The position numbers and the translations under genes were made by a program. Under the pieces are notes generated by a model. It did no database searches. It was given only the letters and a program-made list of their open reading frames with translations, and was not told the DNA's origin. Positions 17,314-27,160 of a stretch of DNA of 64,000 nt are shown piece after piece (within the stretch, counting starts at the first letter, position 1; each line of letters starts with the position of its first letter). The stretch spans positions 186,001 to 250,000 of the forward strand of contig NZ_CP026124.1 in assembly GCF_002902905.1 (NCBI RefSeq). The letters are read 5' to 3'. This stretch comes from Achromobacter sp. AONIH1. Its GTDB lineage: Bacteria; Pseudomonadota; Gammaproteobacteria; Burkholderiales; Burkholderiaceae_B.

Positions 17314-19143
17314 CTACTTTTCGTTCCTATCAAGAACAAGTCCTTGGGTCAATTGAAGGATGTCGTTCTCGTCGAGCGTTTCCCGCGCCAGCAGTTCGCG
17401 CGCACAACGCTCCAGCACCGCGCGGTTGGTGTCGAGGATCCGGTAGGCGCGCTCGAACACGCCCATCACGATGTCGCGGATGGCCTGATCGATGCGCGCC
17501 TGGGTCGATTCGGCCACCCGGCAGCCGCCGTGGGCCAGTTCCGGTGTATCGAGAAAGCGTGGCCGCTGCGCCTCGAAGGCGATGTAGCCCAGTCCTTCGT
17601 CCATGCCAAAGCGGGTGATCATGTCGCGGGCAATGTCGGTGGCCCGTGCGAGGTCATCGGCAGCCCCGGTGGACAGCTCGCCGAACACGAGCTTCTCGGC
17701 CGCACGACCGCCCAGCAGCACGGCGATCTTGTGTTCCAGATCGGCGCGCGTCATCAGGAAGCGGTCTTCGGTGGGCCGCTGCAGGGTGTAGCCGAGTGCA
17801 CCGATGCCACGCGGAACGATTGAAATCTTGTGTACCGGATCGGTGCCGGGCAGCGCCAGCGCCACCAGCGCATGGCCCATCTCGTGATAGGCCACGGTTT
17901 CCCGCTCCTTGGGATTGAGCACGCGGTTCTTCTTCTCCAGGCCCGCCACGATGCGCTCGATGGCGGCGGTGAAATCCTGCAACTCCACGGCGGACGCTTT
18001 GCGCCGGGTCGCGGCCAGCGCGGCCTCGTTGACCAGGTTCGCGAGGTCTGCACCCGAAAAGCCCGTGGTCAGCGCAGCCACCTGTTCGAGATCGATATCC
18101 TGAGCCAGCGTCACCTTCTTGACGTGGACTTTCAGGATGTCCAGCCGTCCCTTCTTGTCGGGCCGGTCCACCAGCACCTGACGGTCGAAGCGACCGGCGC
18201 GCAGCAGCGCCTGGTCGAGGATTTCGGGGCGGTTGGTGGCGGCGAGGATGATCAGCCCGACCGAGCTGTCGAAGCCGTCCATCTCCGTGAGCAGCTGGTT
18301 GAGGGTCTGCTCGCGCTCGTCGTGGCCGCCGATGGGGCCGCCGACGCCGCGCGCGCGGCCCAGCGCATCGAGCTCGTCGATGAAGATGATGGCCGGCGCC
18401 TGCCCGCGGGCCTGCTCGAACAGGTCGCGCACGCGCGCTGCACCCACGCCGACGAACATCTCGACGAACTCCGAGCCTGAGATGGAAAAGAACGGTACCC
18501 CGGCCTCGCCCGCCACGGCCTTGGCCAGCAGGGTCTTGCCCGTGCCGGGCGGGCCAACCAGCAACACACCTTTCGGGATGCGCGCGCCGAGGCGGCCGTA
18601 ATCCTGCGGGTTCTTCAGGAAGTCGACGATTTCGACCAGCTCGGCCTTGGCCTCATCGACACCCGCGACATCGGCAAAGGTGACGCCGGTGTTCTTCTCC
18701 ATGAACACCTTGGCGCGGCTCTTGCCGATGCTCAGGAAGCCGCCCATGCCCTGCTTCTCGGCGAAGCGGCGGAACAGGAAGAACCAGACGCCGAAGAAAG
18801 CCACGGCCGGCAGAATCCAGGAGAGCACATCACGCAGCCAGGTGTTTTCCACCACTCGCGCGTAGGGCACGTCGTATTTCGACAGCCGCTCGGCCAGATC
18901 GGGTTCGACGCGGGTGGCCACGAGGGTGGTCTTGCCACGACTGTCCGGTGATTTCAGGCGCCCGGTGACCGTGCGGTCCGACACCAGCACTTCGGCGACG
19001 CGCCCCTCGGCCAGCGCCTTCTCGAATTCGCTGTAGGGCACGGGCTCGACGGTCTTGGCCGCCTGCCAGTAGTTCTGCAGCGTCAGCAGCAACAGGCCGG
19101 CGACGATCCAGTAGCCAATGTTCCATTGATCTTTCTTTTCCAT
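17314..19143 (-). CDS. ftsH: FtsH-type membrane AAA+ metalloprotease (tLST copy)
   Basis: A 609-residue FtsH. It has two membrane segments (about 10-26 and 105-125), an AAA+ domain with Walker A GPPGTGKT at 197-204, Walker B IIFIDE at about 252-257 and the arginine-finger region RAGRFDR at about 315-321, and a zinc protease domain with HEMGH at 420-424. It degrades misfolded membrane and cytosolic proteins. ATG 19143 (MEKKDQ) has GAGGAA upstream. This accessory copy, together with ClpK, is the functional core of the stress-tolerance locus. Confidence 0.9.
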   Translation of the reverse strand: MEKKDQWNIGYWIVAGLLLLTLQNYWQAAKTVEPVPYSEFEKALAEGRVAEVLVSDRTVTGRLKSPDSRGKTTLVATRVEPDLAERLSKYDVPYARVVENTWLRDVLSWILPAVAFFGVWFFLFRRFAEKQGMGGFLSIGKSRAKVFMEKNTGVTFADVAGVDEAKAELVEIVDFLKNPQDYGRLGARIPKGVLLVGPPGTGKTLLAKAVAGEAGVPFFSISGSEFVEMFVGVGAARVRDLFEQARGQAPAIIFIDELDALGRARGVGGPIGGHDEREQTLNQLLTEMDGFDSSVGLIILAATNRPEILDQALLRAGRFDRQVLVDRPDKKGRLDILKVHVKKVTLAQDIDLEQVAALTTGFSGADLANLVNEAALAATRRKASAVELQDFTAAIERIVAGLEKKNRVLNPKERETVAYHEMGHALVALALPGTDPVHKISIVPRGIGALGYTLQRPTEDRFLMTRADLEHKIAVLLGGRAAEKLVFGELSTGAADDLARATDIARDMITRFGMDEGLGYIAFEAQRPRFLDTPELAHGGCRVAESTQARIDQAIRDIVMGVFERAYRILDTNRAVLERCARELLARETLDENDILQLTQGLVLDRNEK

Positions 19144-19170
19144 GGGCAATGTTCCTCGCAAGTCGTGCCG

Positions 19171-20601
19171 CTAGAGAATGGGGGTGAACAGACGGGCCAC
19201 CCCGTCGCGCAAGCGGATGGCCAGCGGGCGGGCGCGCAACGCCATGGCCGATATCTCGTTCGATGCATCACGGGCGGCATCAAAAAGGGATGACAGCCGC
19301 GTAGACAACGCGGTGTCGTACACCTCCACATTGAACTCGAAGTTGAGGCGCAAACTGCGCGCATCCCAATTGGCCGAACCCAGGCAGCACCACGCTCCGT
19401 CTACCAGCATCAGCTTGCTGTGGTCGAACGGGCCAGGCCGTTCGAAGATGCGCACACCGTGCTCCAGCACCTGCCAGTAGTGGGCGCGCGCGGCCCATTG
19501 CACCGTGGGATGGTCGCCGTTTGCGGGCGTCAGCACCTCGACGCGCACGCCGCGCAACGCGGCCGTGCTCAGCGCCGCGATCATCGGCTGATCGGGCACG
19601 AAGTAAGGTGTCCAGATGCGCACCGAATGCTTCGCCGCGCTCAAAGCGCCCATGAAGGTCCAGCGCAGCCGGTCCAGGGCCTCATCGGGACCAGCTTCGA
19701 TGCCGCGCGCCCAAGAGGTTCCTTGCTCATCAGCCGTTGCGGGCGGTTCGCCCCAGAAACCCTCGTTGAGCCGCTCGCCCGTGGTATCGCACCAATCGTC
19801 AGTGAAGCACCGCATCAGATGCGCAACCACCGGCCCGCGCAGACGAAAGTGCAAATCGTGACAGGCCTGCCCCGGCGCATCGGGCCGCCAATACGGGCTG
19901 AAGATGTTCATGCCGCCGGTGAAACCCGTCTCGCCATCGATCACCAGCAGCTTGCGGTGATTGCGCAGATGCGCGGCATGCAGGCGCGCGGGAATCAACG
20001 TCGGGTTGAACGTCGCCGCCGGAACGCCGGCGCGCTGCAAGGCGCGGTAGGCGCTGCGGGGCGTCCAGCGGGCATACACGTCGTCGATCAGCACCCGCAC
20101 TTGCACGCCGCGCTCATGAGCCCGGCGCAGCGCATCGACGAACTGCGCCCCGATGCCTTGGCTGTCGAAGATGTACGAAGCCAGCGCGACGCTGTGCCGC
20201 GCCGACTCGATGGCAGCGAGCATGGCCGGGTAGGCCTGCTCGCCATCGCCGAGCGGCTCGATGCGGTTGCCGCTGGTCAGCGACTGGCCGGTGGCGCGTC
20301 CCACCAGGTGGGCCAGACCGGCAAGCGGCGGCGATACAGCCTCGGGCATCGTGGGCGAGAGGTCCTGCCGAACAGCAGGATCTGCCCCCGGAAGCAGCCG
20401 CCGCGCCCGCCGCTGGTAACGGTTGATGCCGAACAGCCCATACAGCAGCGAACCGCCCAGCGGCAACAGCGCGATCAGCAGCACCCACAGCGTGGCCGAT
20501 CGAGGGTCACGCTTGTAGATGACCGCGTGCCCCGCTGTGGGGATAGCGACCGCCAGCGACACGAGGGTGGCTGCCCATGTCAGCCCGTTGGGGTCGGACA
20601 C
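19171..20601 (-). CDS. cls: Cardiolipin synthase-like phospholipase D protein
   Basis: A 476-residue member of the phospholipase D superfamily. Two N-terminal hydrophobic segments precede two catalytic HxK motifs, seen as NHRKLLVIDGETGFTGG and DHSKLMLVDGAWCCLGSAN. It probably joins phosphatidylglycerol to cardiolipin in the inner membrane. I choose GTG 20601 (VSDPNG), which has GGGGAGG at 6 bases. A TTG at 20622 overlapping the clpK stop would add seven residues. It lies between clpK and ftsH, so a membrane-lipid change may be part of the heat response. Confidence 0.8.
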   Translation of the reverse strand: MSDPNGLTWAATLVSLAVAIPTAGHAVIYKRDPRSATLWVLLIALLPLGGSLLYGLFGINRYQRRARRLLPGADPAVRQDLSPTMPEAVSPPLAGLAHLVGRATGQSLTSGNRIEPLGDGEQAYPAMLAAIESARHSVALASYIFDSQGIGAQFVDALRRAHERGVQVRVLIDDVYARWTPRSAYRALQRAGVPAATFNPTLIPARLHAAHLRNHRKLLVIDGETGFTGGMNIFSPYWRPDAPGQACHDLHFRLRGPVVAHLMRCFTDDWCDTTGERLNEGFWGEPPATADEQGTSWARGIEAGPDEALDRLRWTFMGALSAAKHSVRIWTPYFVPDQPMIAALSTAALRGVRVEVLTPANGDHPTVQWAARAHYWQVLEHGVRIFERPGPFDHSKLMLVDGAWCCLGSANWDARSLRLNFEFNVEVYDTALSTRLSSLFDAARDASNEISAMALRARPLAIRLRDGVARLFTPIL

Positions 20602-20618
20602 GACAGCCTCCCCATGAC

Positions 20619-23468
20619 TCAAGATTCGCCGCCCGCTGACTTCTTCTTGCGCGCAGGCTTGCTCGCGTCGCTCGGCGGCGTCTCGGCCACGTTCGCGGCA
20701 TCGGGCTTCTCAGGCTCGACCGGCTTCGCGGGTGGCTCCTGGCGCTCGAAGACCACCCGTTCGGCCTTGTCGTCCCAGCGGGCGCTGGCGTGATCGGCCT
20801 TGCCGATACCGCCACCCAGCATCTCGCGCGCCAGAGCAGTTTCCAGCTCGCTGCGGATCAGCCGCTTGAGCTCACGCGCGCCGAACTCGGGCTTGTAGCC
20901 TTCCTCCGCGAAGTGATCGATCAAGGTCTGATCGAAGGTCAGCGTCACGCCCTGGCTGGCGGCGTTGCGGGCCACACGATCGAGCTGCAGGCCGACGATA
21001 TGGCGGATCTCCTCCTTGCCCAGCGCATGGAAGACGATGATCTCGTCGATGCGGTTGAGGAACTCGGGGCGGAAGTGTCCGCGCAGCACGTCCATCACCT
21101 CGGACTTGGTCTTCTCGTATTCCTCGCCGGCGGCGCCACGGGCCTTCAGCCGACGCTGGATGATGTCCGAGCCCAAGTTCGAGGTGGCGATGATGATGGT
21201 ATTGGTGAAATCCACCACCCGGCCCTTGCCGTCGGTGAGCCGCCCGTCGTCGAACACCTGCAGCAGGATGTTGTAGACGTCGGGGTGAGCCTTCTCGATC
21301 TCGTCCAGCAGCAACACGCTGTAGGGCTTGCGGCGCACCTTCTCGGTGAGCTGGCCGCCCTCGTCGTAGCCCACATAACCCGGAGGCGCGCCCACCAGGC
21401 GTGCCACGGTGTGGCGTTCCCCGTACTCGGACATGTCGATGCGCAGCAGTGCGCCCTCATCGCCATAGATGGACTCGGCCAGCGCCTTGGCGAGCTCGGT
21501 CTTGCCCACGCCGGTCGGCCCGAGGAACAGAAAAGTCGCCACTGGCTTGCTGCCTTCGCGCAGGCCCGCGCGCGACAACCGCACGGCGTCGGCCACGGCG
21601 CGCACCGCTTCGTCCTGGCCCACGAGGCGCTCGTGCAGCCGCTGCTCCAGATGCAGCAGCTTCTCGCGTTCTTCCACTGTCAGCTCGTTGACCGGAATGC
21701 CGGTCAGGCGCGAGACGATCTGCGCGACATGCTCGGCCTTGACTTCGGCGCTGCCCGAGGCGCGCTCGCGTTCCCATTCCTCGACGAGCTTCTTGAGTTC
21801 AGCCTCCTTGGCCTCGATGCGCTTGCCCAGCTCGGCGGCCTTGTCGTACTGCTTGCGCGAGGCCACATAGTCCTGCTCACGCCGCAGCTGGTGCAGTTCG
21901 GACTCCAGCTCTTGCACCGCCACCGGGCGGGCCGTGGCCGACAGCTTCACGCGTGCGGCCGCCTGGTCGAGCAGGTCGATGGCCTTGTCGGGCAAAAAGC
22001 GCGCGGTGATGTAGCGGTCGGACAACTCGGCGGCGGCGATGATCGCATCCTCGCTGATGCTGACCTTGTGGTGCGCCTCGAAGGTGTCGCGCAGGCCGCG
22101 CAGGATCATCATGGTCTGCGCCACGGTCGGCTCGGGCACCATCACCGGCTGGAAGCGACGCTCCAGTGCGGCATCCTTTTCGATGTACTTCTGATACTCG
22201 TTGAGCGTGGTGGCGCCGATCAGGTTCAGTTCGCCGCGCGCCATCATCGGCTTGAACACGTTGGCCACGTCCAGCCCGCCTTCGCCGCCACCCTGGCCGG
22301 CACCGACGATGGTGTGCACCTCGTCGATGAAGAGAATCAGCTCACCCTGGTGCTCGGTCACTTCCTTGAGCACCTTCTGCACGCGCTCCTCGAACTCGCC
22401 GCGGTACTTGGCGCCGGCCACCATGGCATTGATGTTGAGTTCCACCAGGCGCTTGTCGCGCAGCGTCTCGGGCACTTCGCCAGCGACCATCCGCTGCGCC
22501 AGCCCTTCGACGATGGCGGTCTTGCCGACGCCGGGCTCGCCGATCAGCACCGGGTTGTTCTTCTTGCGCCGGGCCAGCACTTCGATGGTCGTCTCGATCT
22601 CCTGCGCGCGGCCGATGACCGGATCGAGCTTGCCCTCGCGCGCCATCTTGGTGAGGTCGCGCGAATACTTTTCGAGTTCCGGCGTGTTGGTCGGCGTCTC
22701 GGCGCGGCCATCCTCGGCCCCTTTGCCGACCACCTTGCTGACCTGCTGGCGCAGCGCTTGCGGCGTGAGGCCGTAACGGCGCAGCAGGTTGGCCGCCAAA
22801 CCTTCGCCTTCCTCGGCGAGCCCGATCAGGAAATGCTCCGGCCCGACATAAGAGTGGCCGAGTTCGTTGGAGGCCACGAAAGCACGGCTGAGCGCGTCCT
22901 TGACCCGGGGCGACACGCCGATCTCGCCCTCGAACGGCTTATCGCCGCGCTTGGCTTCGGATTCGATCTGGCGCTTGAGGTCATCGACCTTGATCTTGAA
23001 CTGCCCCAGGATGGTCTTGACCACGTCGCTGTCGGATAGCGCCAGCAGCAGGTGTTCGGTATCGACTTCGGCGCGCCCGAACTCTGCAGCGTGTCGGGCG
23101 GCCTCCTGCAATAGGGCCTCGGACTGTTCGCTGATACGGCTGGCGAGCCCACTGCCGCGACGGCGCGCGGTGCCCGTACCGGCCGGGGCGGGTTCGCCGA
23201 ACGAGGCATCGACGACCTCGTCGGTATCGGCCGCCATGGACGGTGCGTCGTCACCGATGCGGAAGAAGTCGCTGCCAAGGAAGTCTTCGAACAGCCCGCT
23301 GCGCGAGCCGAACAAGGCTTCCAGCGGTGAGACGGTGCGCTTTTGCTGGCGCACCAGTTGGCGATAGTGATCGTCACACAACAGCATGGTGCTGTGGCGA
23401 CCATTGAGATTGGCTTCCACCCGCACCGTGGCGGGCTGGCCGCAGACTTGGCATTGTTTTCTGGCCAT
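20619..23468 (-). CDS. clpK: ClpK (ClpG_GI) stand-alone disaggregase
   Basis: A 949-residue Hsp100 AAA+ protein, the length known for ClpK. It has an N-terminal zinc site (Cys6, Cys9, Cys31, His34), a Clp-N repeat domain at about 110-245, a first AAA+ domain with Walker A at 310-317 and IDE at 381-383, a middle coiled region at about 515-575, a second AAA+ domain with Walker A at 650-657, and a basic C-terminal tail. Islands with ClpK give high heat resistance by solubilising protein aggregates without DnaK. ATG 23468 (MARKQC) has AGGAG at 8 bases. It follows the first Hsp20 gene and overlaps or abuts cls. Confidence 0.95.
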   Translation of the reverse strand: MARKQCQVCGQPATVRVEANLNGRHSTMLLCDDHYRQLVRQQKRTVSPLEALFGSRSGLFEDFLGSDFFRIGDDAPSMAADTDEVVDASFGEPAPAGTGTARRRGSGLASRISEQSEALLQEAARHAAEFGRAEVDTEHLLLALSDSDVVKTILGQFKIKVDDLKRQIESEAKRGDKPFEGEIGVSPRVKDALSRAFVASNELGHSYVGPEHFLIGLAEEGEGLAANLLRRYGLTPQALRQQVSKVVGKGAEDGRAETPTNTPELEKYSRDLTKMAREGKLDPVIGRAQEIETTIEVLARRKKNNPVLIGEPGVGKTAIVEGLAQRMVAGEVPETLRDKRLVELNINAMVAGAKYRGEFEERVQKVLKEVTEHQGELILFIDEVHTIVGAGQGGGEGGLDVANVFKPMMARGELNLIGATTLNEYQKYIEKDAALERRFQPVMVPEPTVAQTMMILRGLRDTFEAHHKVSISEDAIIAAAELSDRYITARFLPDKAIDLLDQAAARVKLSATARPVAVQELESELHQLRREQDYVASRKQYDKAAELGKRIEAKEAELKKLVEEWERERASGSAEVKAEHVAQIVSRLTGIPVNELTVEEREKLLHLEQRLHERLVGQDEAVRAVADAVRLSRAGLREGSKPVATFLFLGPTGVGKTELAKALAESIYGDEGALLRIDMSEYGERHTVARLVGAPPGYVGYDEGGQLTEKVRRKPYSVLLLDEIEKAHPDVYNILLQVFDDGRLTDGKGRVVDFTNTIIIATSNLGSDIIQRRLKARGAAGEEYEKTKSEVMDVLRGHFRPEFLNRIDEIIVFHALGKEEIRHIVGLQLDRVARNAASQGVTLTFDQTLIDHFAEEGYKPEFGARELKRLIRSELETALAREMLGGGIGKADHASARWDDKAERVVFERQEPPAKPVEPEKPDAANVAETPPSDASKPARKKKSAGGES

Positions 23469-23561
23469 GCTGATGCTCCTGTAAAGATTGATCTGACGAG
23501 GCACCGCCGATCACGGTGCCTCATCTCTTTGTGGTTTTTGAGAAAAACGCGCTGCCCCGCG

Positions 23562-24131
23562 TCAGCCGTTGATCGGGATCGAGCGCCCCTGCTTGGGCGT
23601 ACTGGCCTCGCGCTTTTCCATCGTGATCGTGAGCACGCCGTTCTTGAAAGCGGCCTTGATCGTGTCCTGGTTGGCATCGGCCGGCAGATTCAGAGCGCGC
23701 TGAAAGCTGCCGTAGGAGCGCTCCACCCGGTGGAAACCACCGTCTTTGCTTTCCTGCTCCTGACGCTTTTCACCGCGCACCAGCAGCACGTCGTTGTCGA
23801 GCGTGATCTGGATGTCTTTTTCCTCGATGCCGGGTACTTCCAGGGCGATCTTGTACTGCTTGTCGGTCTCCTGGATGTCCAGCGCCGGCTTCAGCATGCC
23901 CGGCCAGTCCGACGGCCAGCGTGGCATGGCCAGCGTCGGGAAACCGAAGCCTCGAAACGCGTCGTCGAACAGGCGGTCGATCTCGCGATGCAATTGCAGG
24001 ATGGGACTGACGGGCCCACCCGCCACCGGCAGGTCATTGCGCTGCACCGGCAGCGAGGCAGTGCTCTGTTGTTCTTCCTGCTCCTTTTTGAACCAGTTCC
24101 AGGGAGCCAATTTCTTGAAATCAATGTCCAT
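23562..24131 (-). CDS. hsp20: Small heat-shock protein Hsp20 (first tLST copy)
   Basis: A 189-residue small heat-shock protein. The alpha-crystallin domain spans about residues 70-175 (MLKPALDIQETDKQYKIALE ... GVLTITMEK) and is followed by the C-terminal IPING motif (I-x-I/V type) used for oligomer assembly. It holds unfolding proteins for ClpK. ATG 24131 (MDIDFKK) is preceded by GGAGG at 8 bases. It is the second gene from the operon promoter. Unlike the second Hsp20 gene it is intact. Confidence 0.9.
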   Translation of the reverse strand: MDIDFKKLAPWNWFKKEQEEQQSTASLPVQRNDLPVAGGPVSPILQLHREIDRLFDDAFRGFGFPTLAMPRWPSDWPGMLKPALDIQETDKQYKIALEVPGIEEKDIQITLDNDVLLVRGEKRQEQESKDGGFHRVERSYGSFQRALNLPADANQDTIKAAFKNGVLTITMEKREASTPKQGRSIPING

Positions 24132-24163
24132 GTCATACCTCCAGAAATCAATTGAAGACTCAC

Positions 24164-24445
24164 TCAATCCGCTTGCCTGCGGCTATGGATAGCGCGCCCA
24201 GGCAACACGGGATGTTTCGCTGACTTCGGCTGCTCATCTGTGCGTATCACCTCCTTCTTTCTGCCTGCTTGGATCTGATCATTGATCCATTGATCGATTT
24301 CACTTTGACGAAACCGCCACGTCCCGCCGACCTTGAAGGCCGGAATTTCCCCGTGCGCGGCGAGCCGGTAAAGCGTCCGCTTGCCGACCTTTAAGTAGGT
24401 AGCCAACTCGTCGAGTGTGAAGATCGCCTGCTGGCGCGCTGTCAT
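24164..24445 (-). CDS. Excisionase/MerR-type helix-turn-helix regulator, first tLST gene
   Basis: A 93-residue protein with a winged helix of the excisionase (HTH_17) type: FTLDELATYLKVGKRTLYRLAAHGEIPAFKVGGTWRFRQSEIDQWI (described in short pieces; residues about 8-55). ATG 24445 (MTARQQ) gives a protein of normal size and has a GGGGGT ribosome binding site. Described tLST islands start with such a DNA-binding gene. A perfect palindrome in its promoter makes autoregulation likely. Confidence 0.75.
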   Translation of the reverse strand: MTARQQAIFTLDELATYLKVGKRTLYRLAAHGEIPAFKVGGTWRFRQSEIDQWINDQIQAGRKKEVIRTDEQPKSAKHPVLPGRAIHSRRQAD

Positions 24446-24491
24446 ACCACCCCCACATGTTCCGTCGTCACGCGGCCTCGCTCGAGGAAGT

Positions 24492-24511
24492 TCTTGCAAG
24501 ACTTTGCAAGA
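24492..24511. promoter_or_regulatory. Perfect palindrome at the tLST promoter, probable operator
   Basis: TCTTGCAA (24492-24499) and TTGCAAGA (24504-24511) are exact inverted repeats around 4 bases. The site touches the predicted -10 box and lies ~50 bases before the HTH gene, fitting repression by that protein. Confidence 0.55.
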
Positions 24512-24538
24512 TAGTGCGCCTAAAATGCCGAAAGTCAA
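24510..24538 (-). promoter_or_regulatory. Predicted tLST operon promoter
   Basis: On the minus strand a -35 TTGACT (24538-24533) and a -10-like ACTATC (24515-24510) stand 17 bases apart. The -10 box is a weak match. No clear sigma-32 motif was found. Confidence 0.4.
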
Positions 24539-24668
24539 GAGTCAACATCCAGCGATCTGCTGGCCGATCGATGTGAATCAATCGTAAGCAGCGAGGAAAC
24601 AAATGTTGGCTGCCGCCGCGATGGTGCTCCCCAAGTCGTCAATCTGTAGCCATGTGAAGGGGAAGTCC

Positions 24669-25055
24669 ATGAACGAGATTGCCCGAGTCGGGGTGGATCT
24701 GGCCAAGCGGGTTATCTAGGTGCATGCGGTGGATGCGCGCGTGGTGGTTGCCAAGGCGCTGGCCGCTGACAAGTTTGCGGCCTGGTGCGTGGAGCTGCCT
24801 CCCGGCTGCCTGGTGGCCCTGGAGGCCTGCGGCGGTGCGCATCACTGGGCACGCAAGCTGCGCGGCTATGGGCTGGATGCGCGGCTGATTGCAGGCCACT
24901 TCGTCACGCGCTACCGCATGGCCGGCAAGGGACGCAAGAACGGTGCGGCCGATGCCGCAGCGATCTGCGAGGCGGCAACCCGCCCGCACATGCGCTTCGT
25001 GCCGGTGAAGCCGCCGGCGCAGACGCTGCTGACCACCCATCAGCTGCGCAAACCT
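24669..25055 (+). pseudogene. IS110-family transposase remnant
   Basis: The frame from ATG 24669 reads MNEIARVGVDLAKRVI, then a TAG stop (24717-24719), then continues VHAVDARVV...EACGGAHHWARKL...DARLIAGHFV...KNGAADAAAICEA. This is the N-terminal DEDD domain of an IS110-family transposase. The stop replaces a Gln codon usual at this place. The C-terminal half is missing after about 25,055, where the IS66 fragment begins. It is inactive and lies just upstream of the tLST promoter. Confidence 0.75.
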
Positions 25056-25096
25056 CCCGATTCACTCACGCAGCTGATTCCTGCTTGCCTAGGGAC

Positions 25097-25590
25097 GACC
25101 GTGTAAGCGGCAGATGGTCGGAGTCCTTTGCGACCAGCACCTACGTGAGCAGCCCGGAGGTGGGGATGCCCTTGGCGATGATCTCCGCCGGGACTGGCGC
25201 CTGGGTCAGCGTTCGGCACCTGTGCGCAGGTCCACTTGCCGCGGATGTGGCACTCTACCGTGAATACGCCCGGTGTGTTGTCCAGCTTCTCGCTGATGCG
25301 CTTGAGCGCACAGCCGCACGCGCAGCGAGTGTTCTCGGGCTCGTGGTGGCAGTCCACGCGCGGCAGGTCCGCCGGCAAGGCGGTGCGCTTAGGCATCGCG
25401 CCAGGCGTAGCCGGCGGCTTCTTCTTGCCCAGCAGTTCCTGGAGCTGCGCCTCAGCCGCGGCAAGGTCGGCGTCCAGAGCCTCGTCGAACAGCGCGCGTT
25501 GTTCGGCATCGAGCTGCTCGCTCTTCTTGCCGAACTTCAGGCGTCGCAGCTGGGCGATCTCGAACGAGAGCTTCGCCGTAGGCGCTGACA
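25097..25590 (-). pseudogene. IS66-family TnpC transposase remnant
   Basis: On the minus strand the frame reads EIAQLRRLKFGKKSEQLDAEQRALFDEALDADLAAAEAQL, then LPRVDCHHEP and CGCALKRI...LDNTPGVFTVECHIRGKW, which is the N-terminal part of an IS66 TnpC. A one-base insertion after the CAQ codons shifts the frame, and a TAG follows where CAG or CAC is expected in IPTSGLLT-V. Both termini of the gene are missing. It abuts the IS110 remnant head to head. Confidence 0.75.
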
Positions 25591-25712
25591 TGGGCGAAAA
25601 GCATCCGAGCATCACCCCCCAGGATGGCTCTCATCTCGATACAGAGGTGAATCCTCCGCACTATTCGGCTCCCTACGATGATATGGACTGATCACATCGG
25701 TAGGGAGAAAGC

Positions 25713-26621
25713 ATGAACTTACGCCATCTTCGCTGCTTCATCGCCGTAGCCGAGGAACTGCACTTCGGCCGGGCTGCTCGACGGCTGCACATCGAACAGT
25801 CTCCACTGTCGCGCACGATCCGCCAGATGGAGGCGGATTTAGGGGTGCCGCTGCTCAACCGCTTGCCACGCAGTGTTCGTCTCACACCGGCGGGACAGGT
25901 CTTCCTCGAAGAAGCCCGGCGCGTACTGCTGGCCTTCGAGCAAGCGCAGACCAAGGCACGCGCCGCAGCGAACCAGCGGAACACGCTGCGCATCGCACTA
26001 TCTGGTGACATGGGGCAGGCCCGCTTGTCGGCGTTGCTTGCGCTTTGCCGCGAGGAGGCACCACAGGTCGGCATTCGGATATTTGAAACGCCACTGGCGC
26101 AGTTGGTGACTGGACTGCGCAACGACTTGTATGACGCAGGTTTTGCATTGGCTGGTGAAATGGACGCCGGCATCGTCGCCATGCCGGTGTGGCGAGACCC
26201 GCTGGTGGTGGCTTTGCCCGCCAGGCATCCGCTGCTGGCTTTCAAGGAAGTGCCGCTGGAGGAAGTGGCGAGCTATCCGCTGGTGCTGTGCGATCCCCAG
26301 GTCTGCGAAGGTTGCAGCCGGCAGCGCGAACGGCTGCTCCGCACGGTGGATGCGCAGCCGACGGTAGCCGAGTACGTCAAGACCCATTCCCTGATGCTGG
26401 CCCTCGTGGCCGCCGGCTACGGCGTGGGCTTTTCGAGCGCGGCGCATCTGGCGGGTTGCCATCAGGCCGATGTCGTCGTGCGGCCGCTGGCCGACGAGAC
26501 CGCTTCGCTGACGACCTATCTACTGCGACCCGAAGGCGAAATCATGGAGCCGCTGCGGCAGTTCATCGACCGCGTGGAGCGTGTCGGACGCCCGCAAGGC
26601 ACCGATCAACGCCCGATGTGA
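25713..26621 (+). CDS. LysR-family transcriptional regulator
   Basis: A 302-residue LysR regulator with a winged helix at residues 1-60 (MNLRHLRCFIAVAEELHFGRAARRL) and an effector-binding domain. ATG 25713 has TAGGGAGAAAG upstream. It is similar in length and layout to the LysR at 7,019-7,927, and the two enclose the stress-tolerance cluster. In ICEclc a LysR regulator (TciR) lies near the same end of the element and helps start transfer competence. This gene may be its counterpart, but that is an inference from position and family only. Confidence 0.8.
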   Translation: MNLRHLRCFIAVAEELHFGRAARRLHIEQSPLSRTIRQMEADLGVPLLNRLPRSVRLTPAGQVFLEEARRVLLAFEQAQTKARAAANQRNTLRIALSGDMGQARLSALLALCREEAPQVGIRIFETPLAQLVTGLRNDLYDAGFALAGEMDAGIVAMPVWRDPLVVALPARHPLLAFKEVPLEEVASYPLVLCDPQVCEGCSRQRERLLRTVDAQPTVAEYVKTHSLMLALVAAGYGVGFSSAAHLAGCHQADVVVRPLADETASLTTYLLRPEGEIMEPLRQFIDRVERVGRPQGTDQRPM

Positions 26622-27160
26622 CGCGGGGATTTTGGACGGTACGATTCCCTTTCGGTCTGGACCTTGACCCGCATTGCATCGGCGGCCGACCTTTTGCGTC
26701 ACGGGCATGGATGGCGAATCGGGCCTATCCACCCGGCATCAAGCAAGGCACCTTCAAGCTGTCGAGGTCACAGCAGTGACGCAGAACGCATGAGCCCTTG
26801 CTGGATGCAAACCGGCTCAGCCGGAAGTCGCATTGGCGCTTTACCCCGCCCGTATTCCTACGAAAACTTTGCCCTGGTTTTCCGGTAAAGCGCAGCATCC
26901 CTTCCTGATCGAACTTGGATGCGCGGCTTTTCAGACCGTTGCGCCGGTAACAAGATTTTTCGCAGGTGCATTATGGTTGAGGTGTAGCGGGCACCGCAAG
27001 AAGGTTTGCCCCCTGCGTAACGCTCGGCGACATCGCCGCACCCAACGTCCACCACGATGCCGACCGGCTCGCGCTTCATCGGGTTCTTTGGGCAATCGCT
27101 GCGCCCATGTGGGCCGCGCGCGCTTGCCATGTGTCGATCCGACGATGGGAAGAGCGCGAT
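26622..27160. other. Noncoding region upstream of the ICE control operon
   Basis: About 540 bases with no gene that has a start signal and recognisable product. It contains one nested inverted repeat (26836-26893, separate entry). GC is lower than in the flanking genes. Confidence 0.4.
26836..26893. repeat. Nested inverted repeats (cruciform-like)
   Basis: Outer arms GCGCTTTACC (26836-26845) and GGTAAAGCGC (26884-26893) match exactly. Inside them GAAAAC (26862-26867) and GTTTTC (26877-26882) form a second hairpin. It could be a terminator of the LysR gene, a recombination or transfer site, or an operator. Confidence 0.5.

Noticed and set aside
20790..23039. 749-codon open frame on the plus strand opposite clpK
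   Set aside because: It is the antisense shadow of a high-GC ClpK gene with all ClpK motifs on the other strand; composition is His/Leu/Gln-rich nonsense with no domain.
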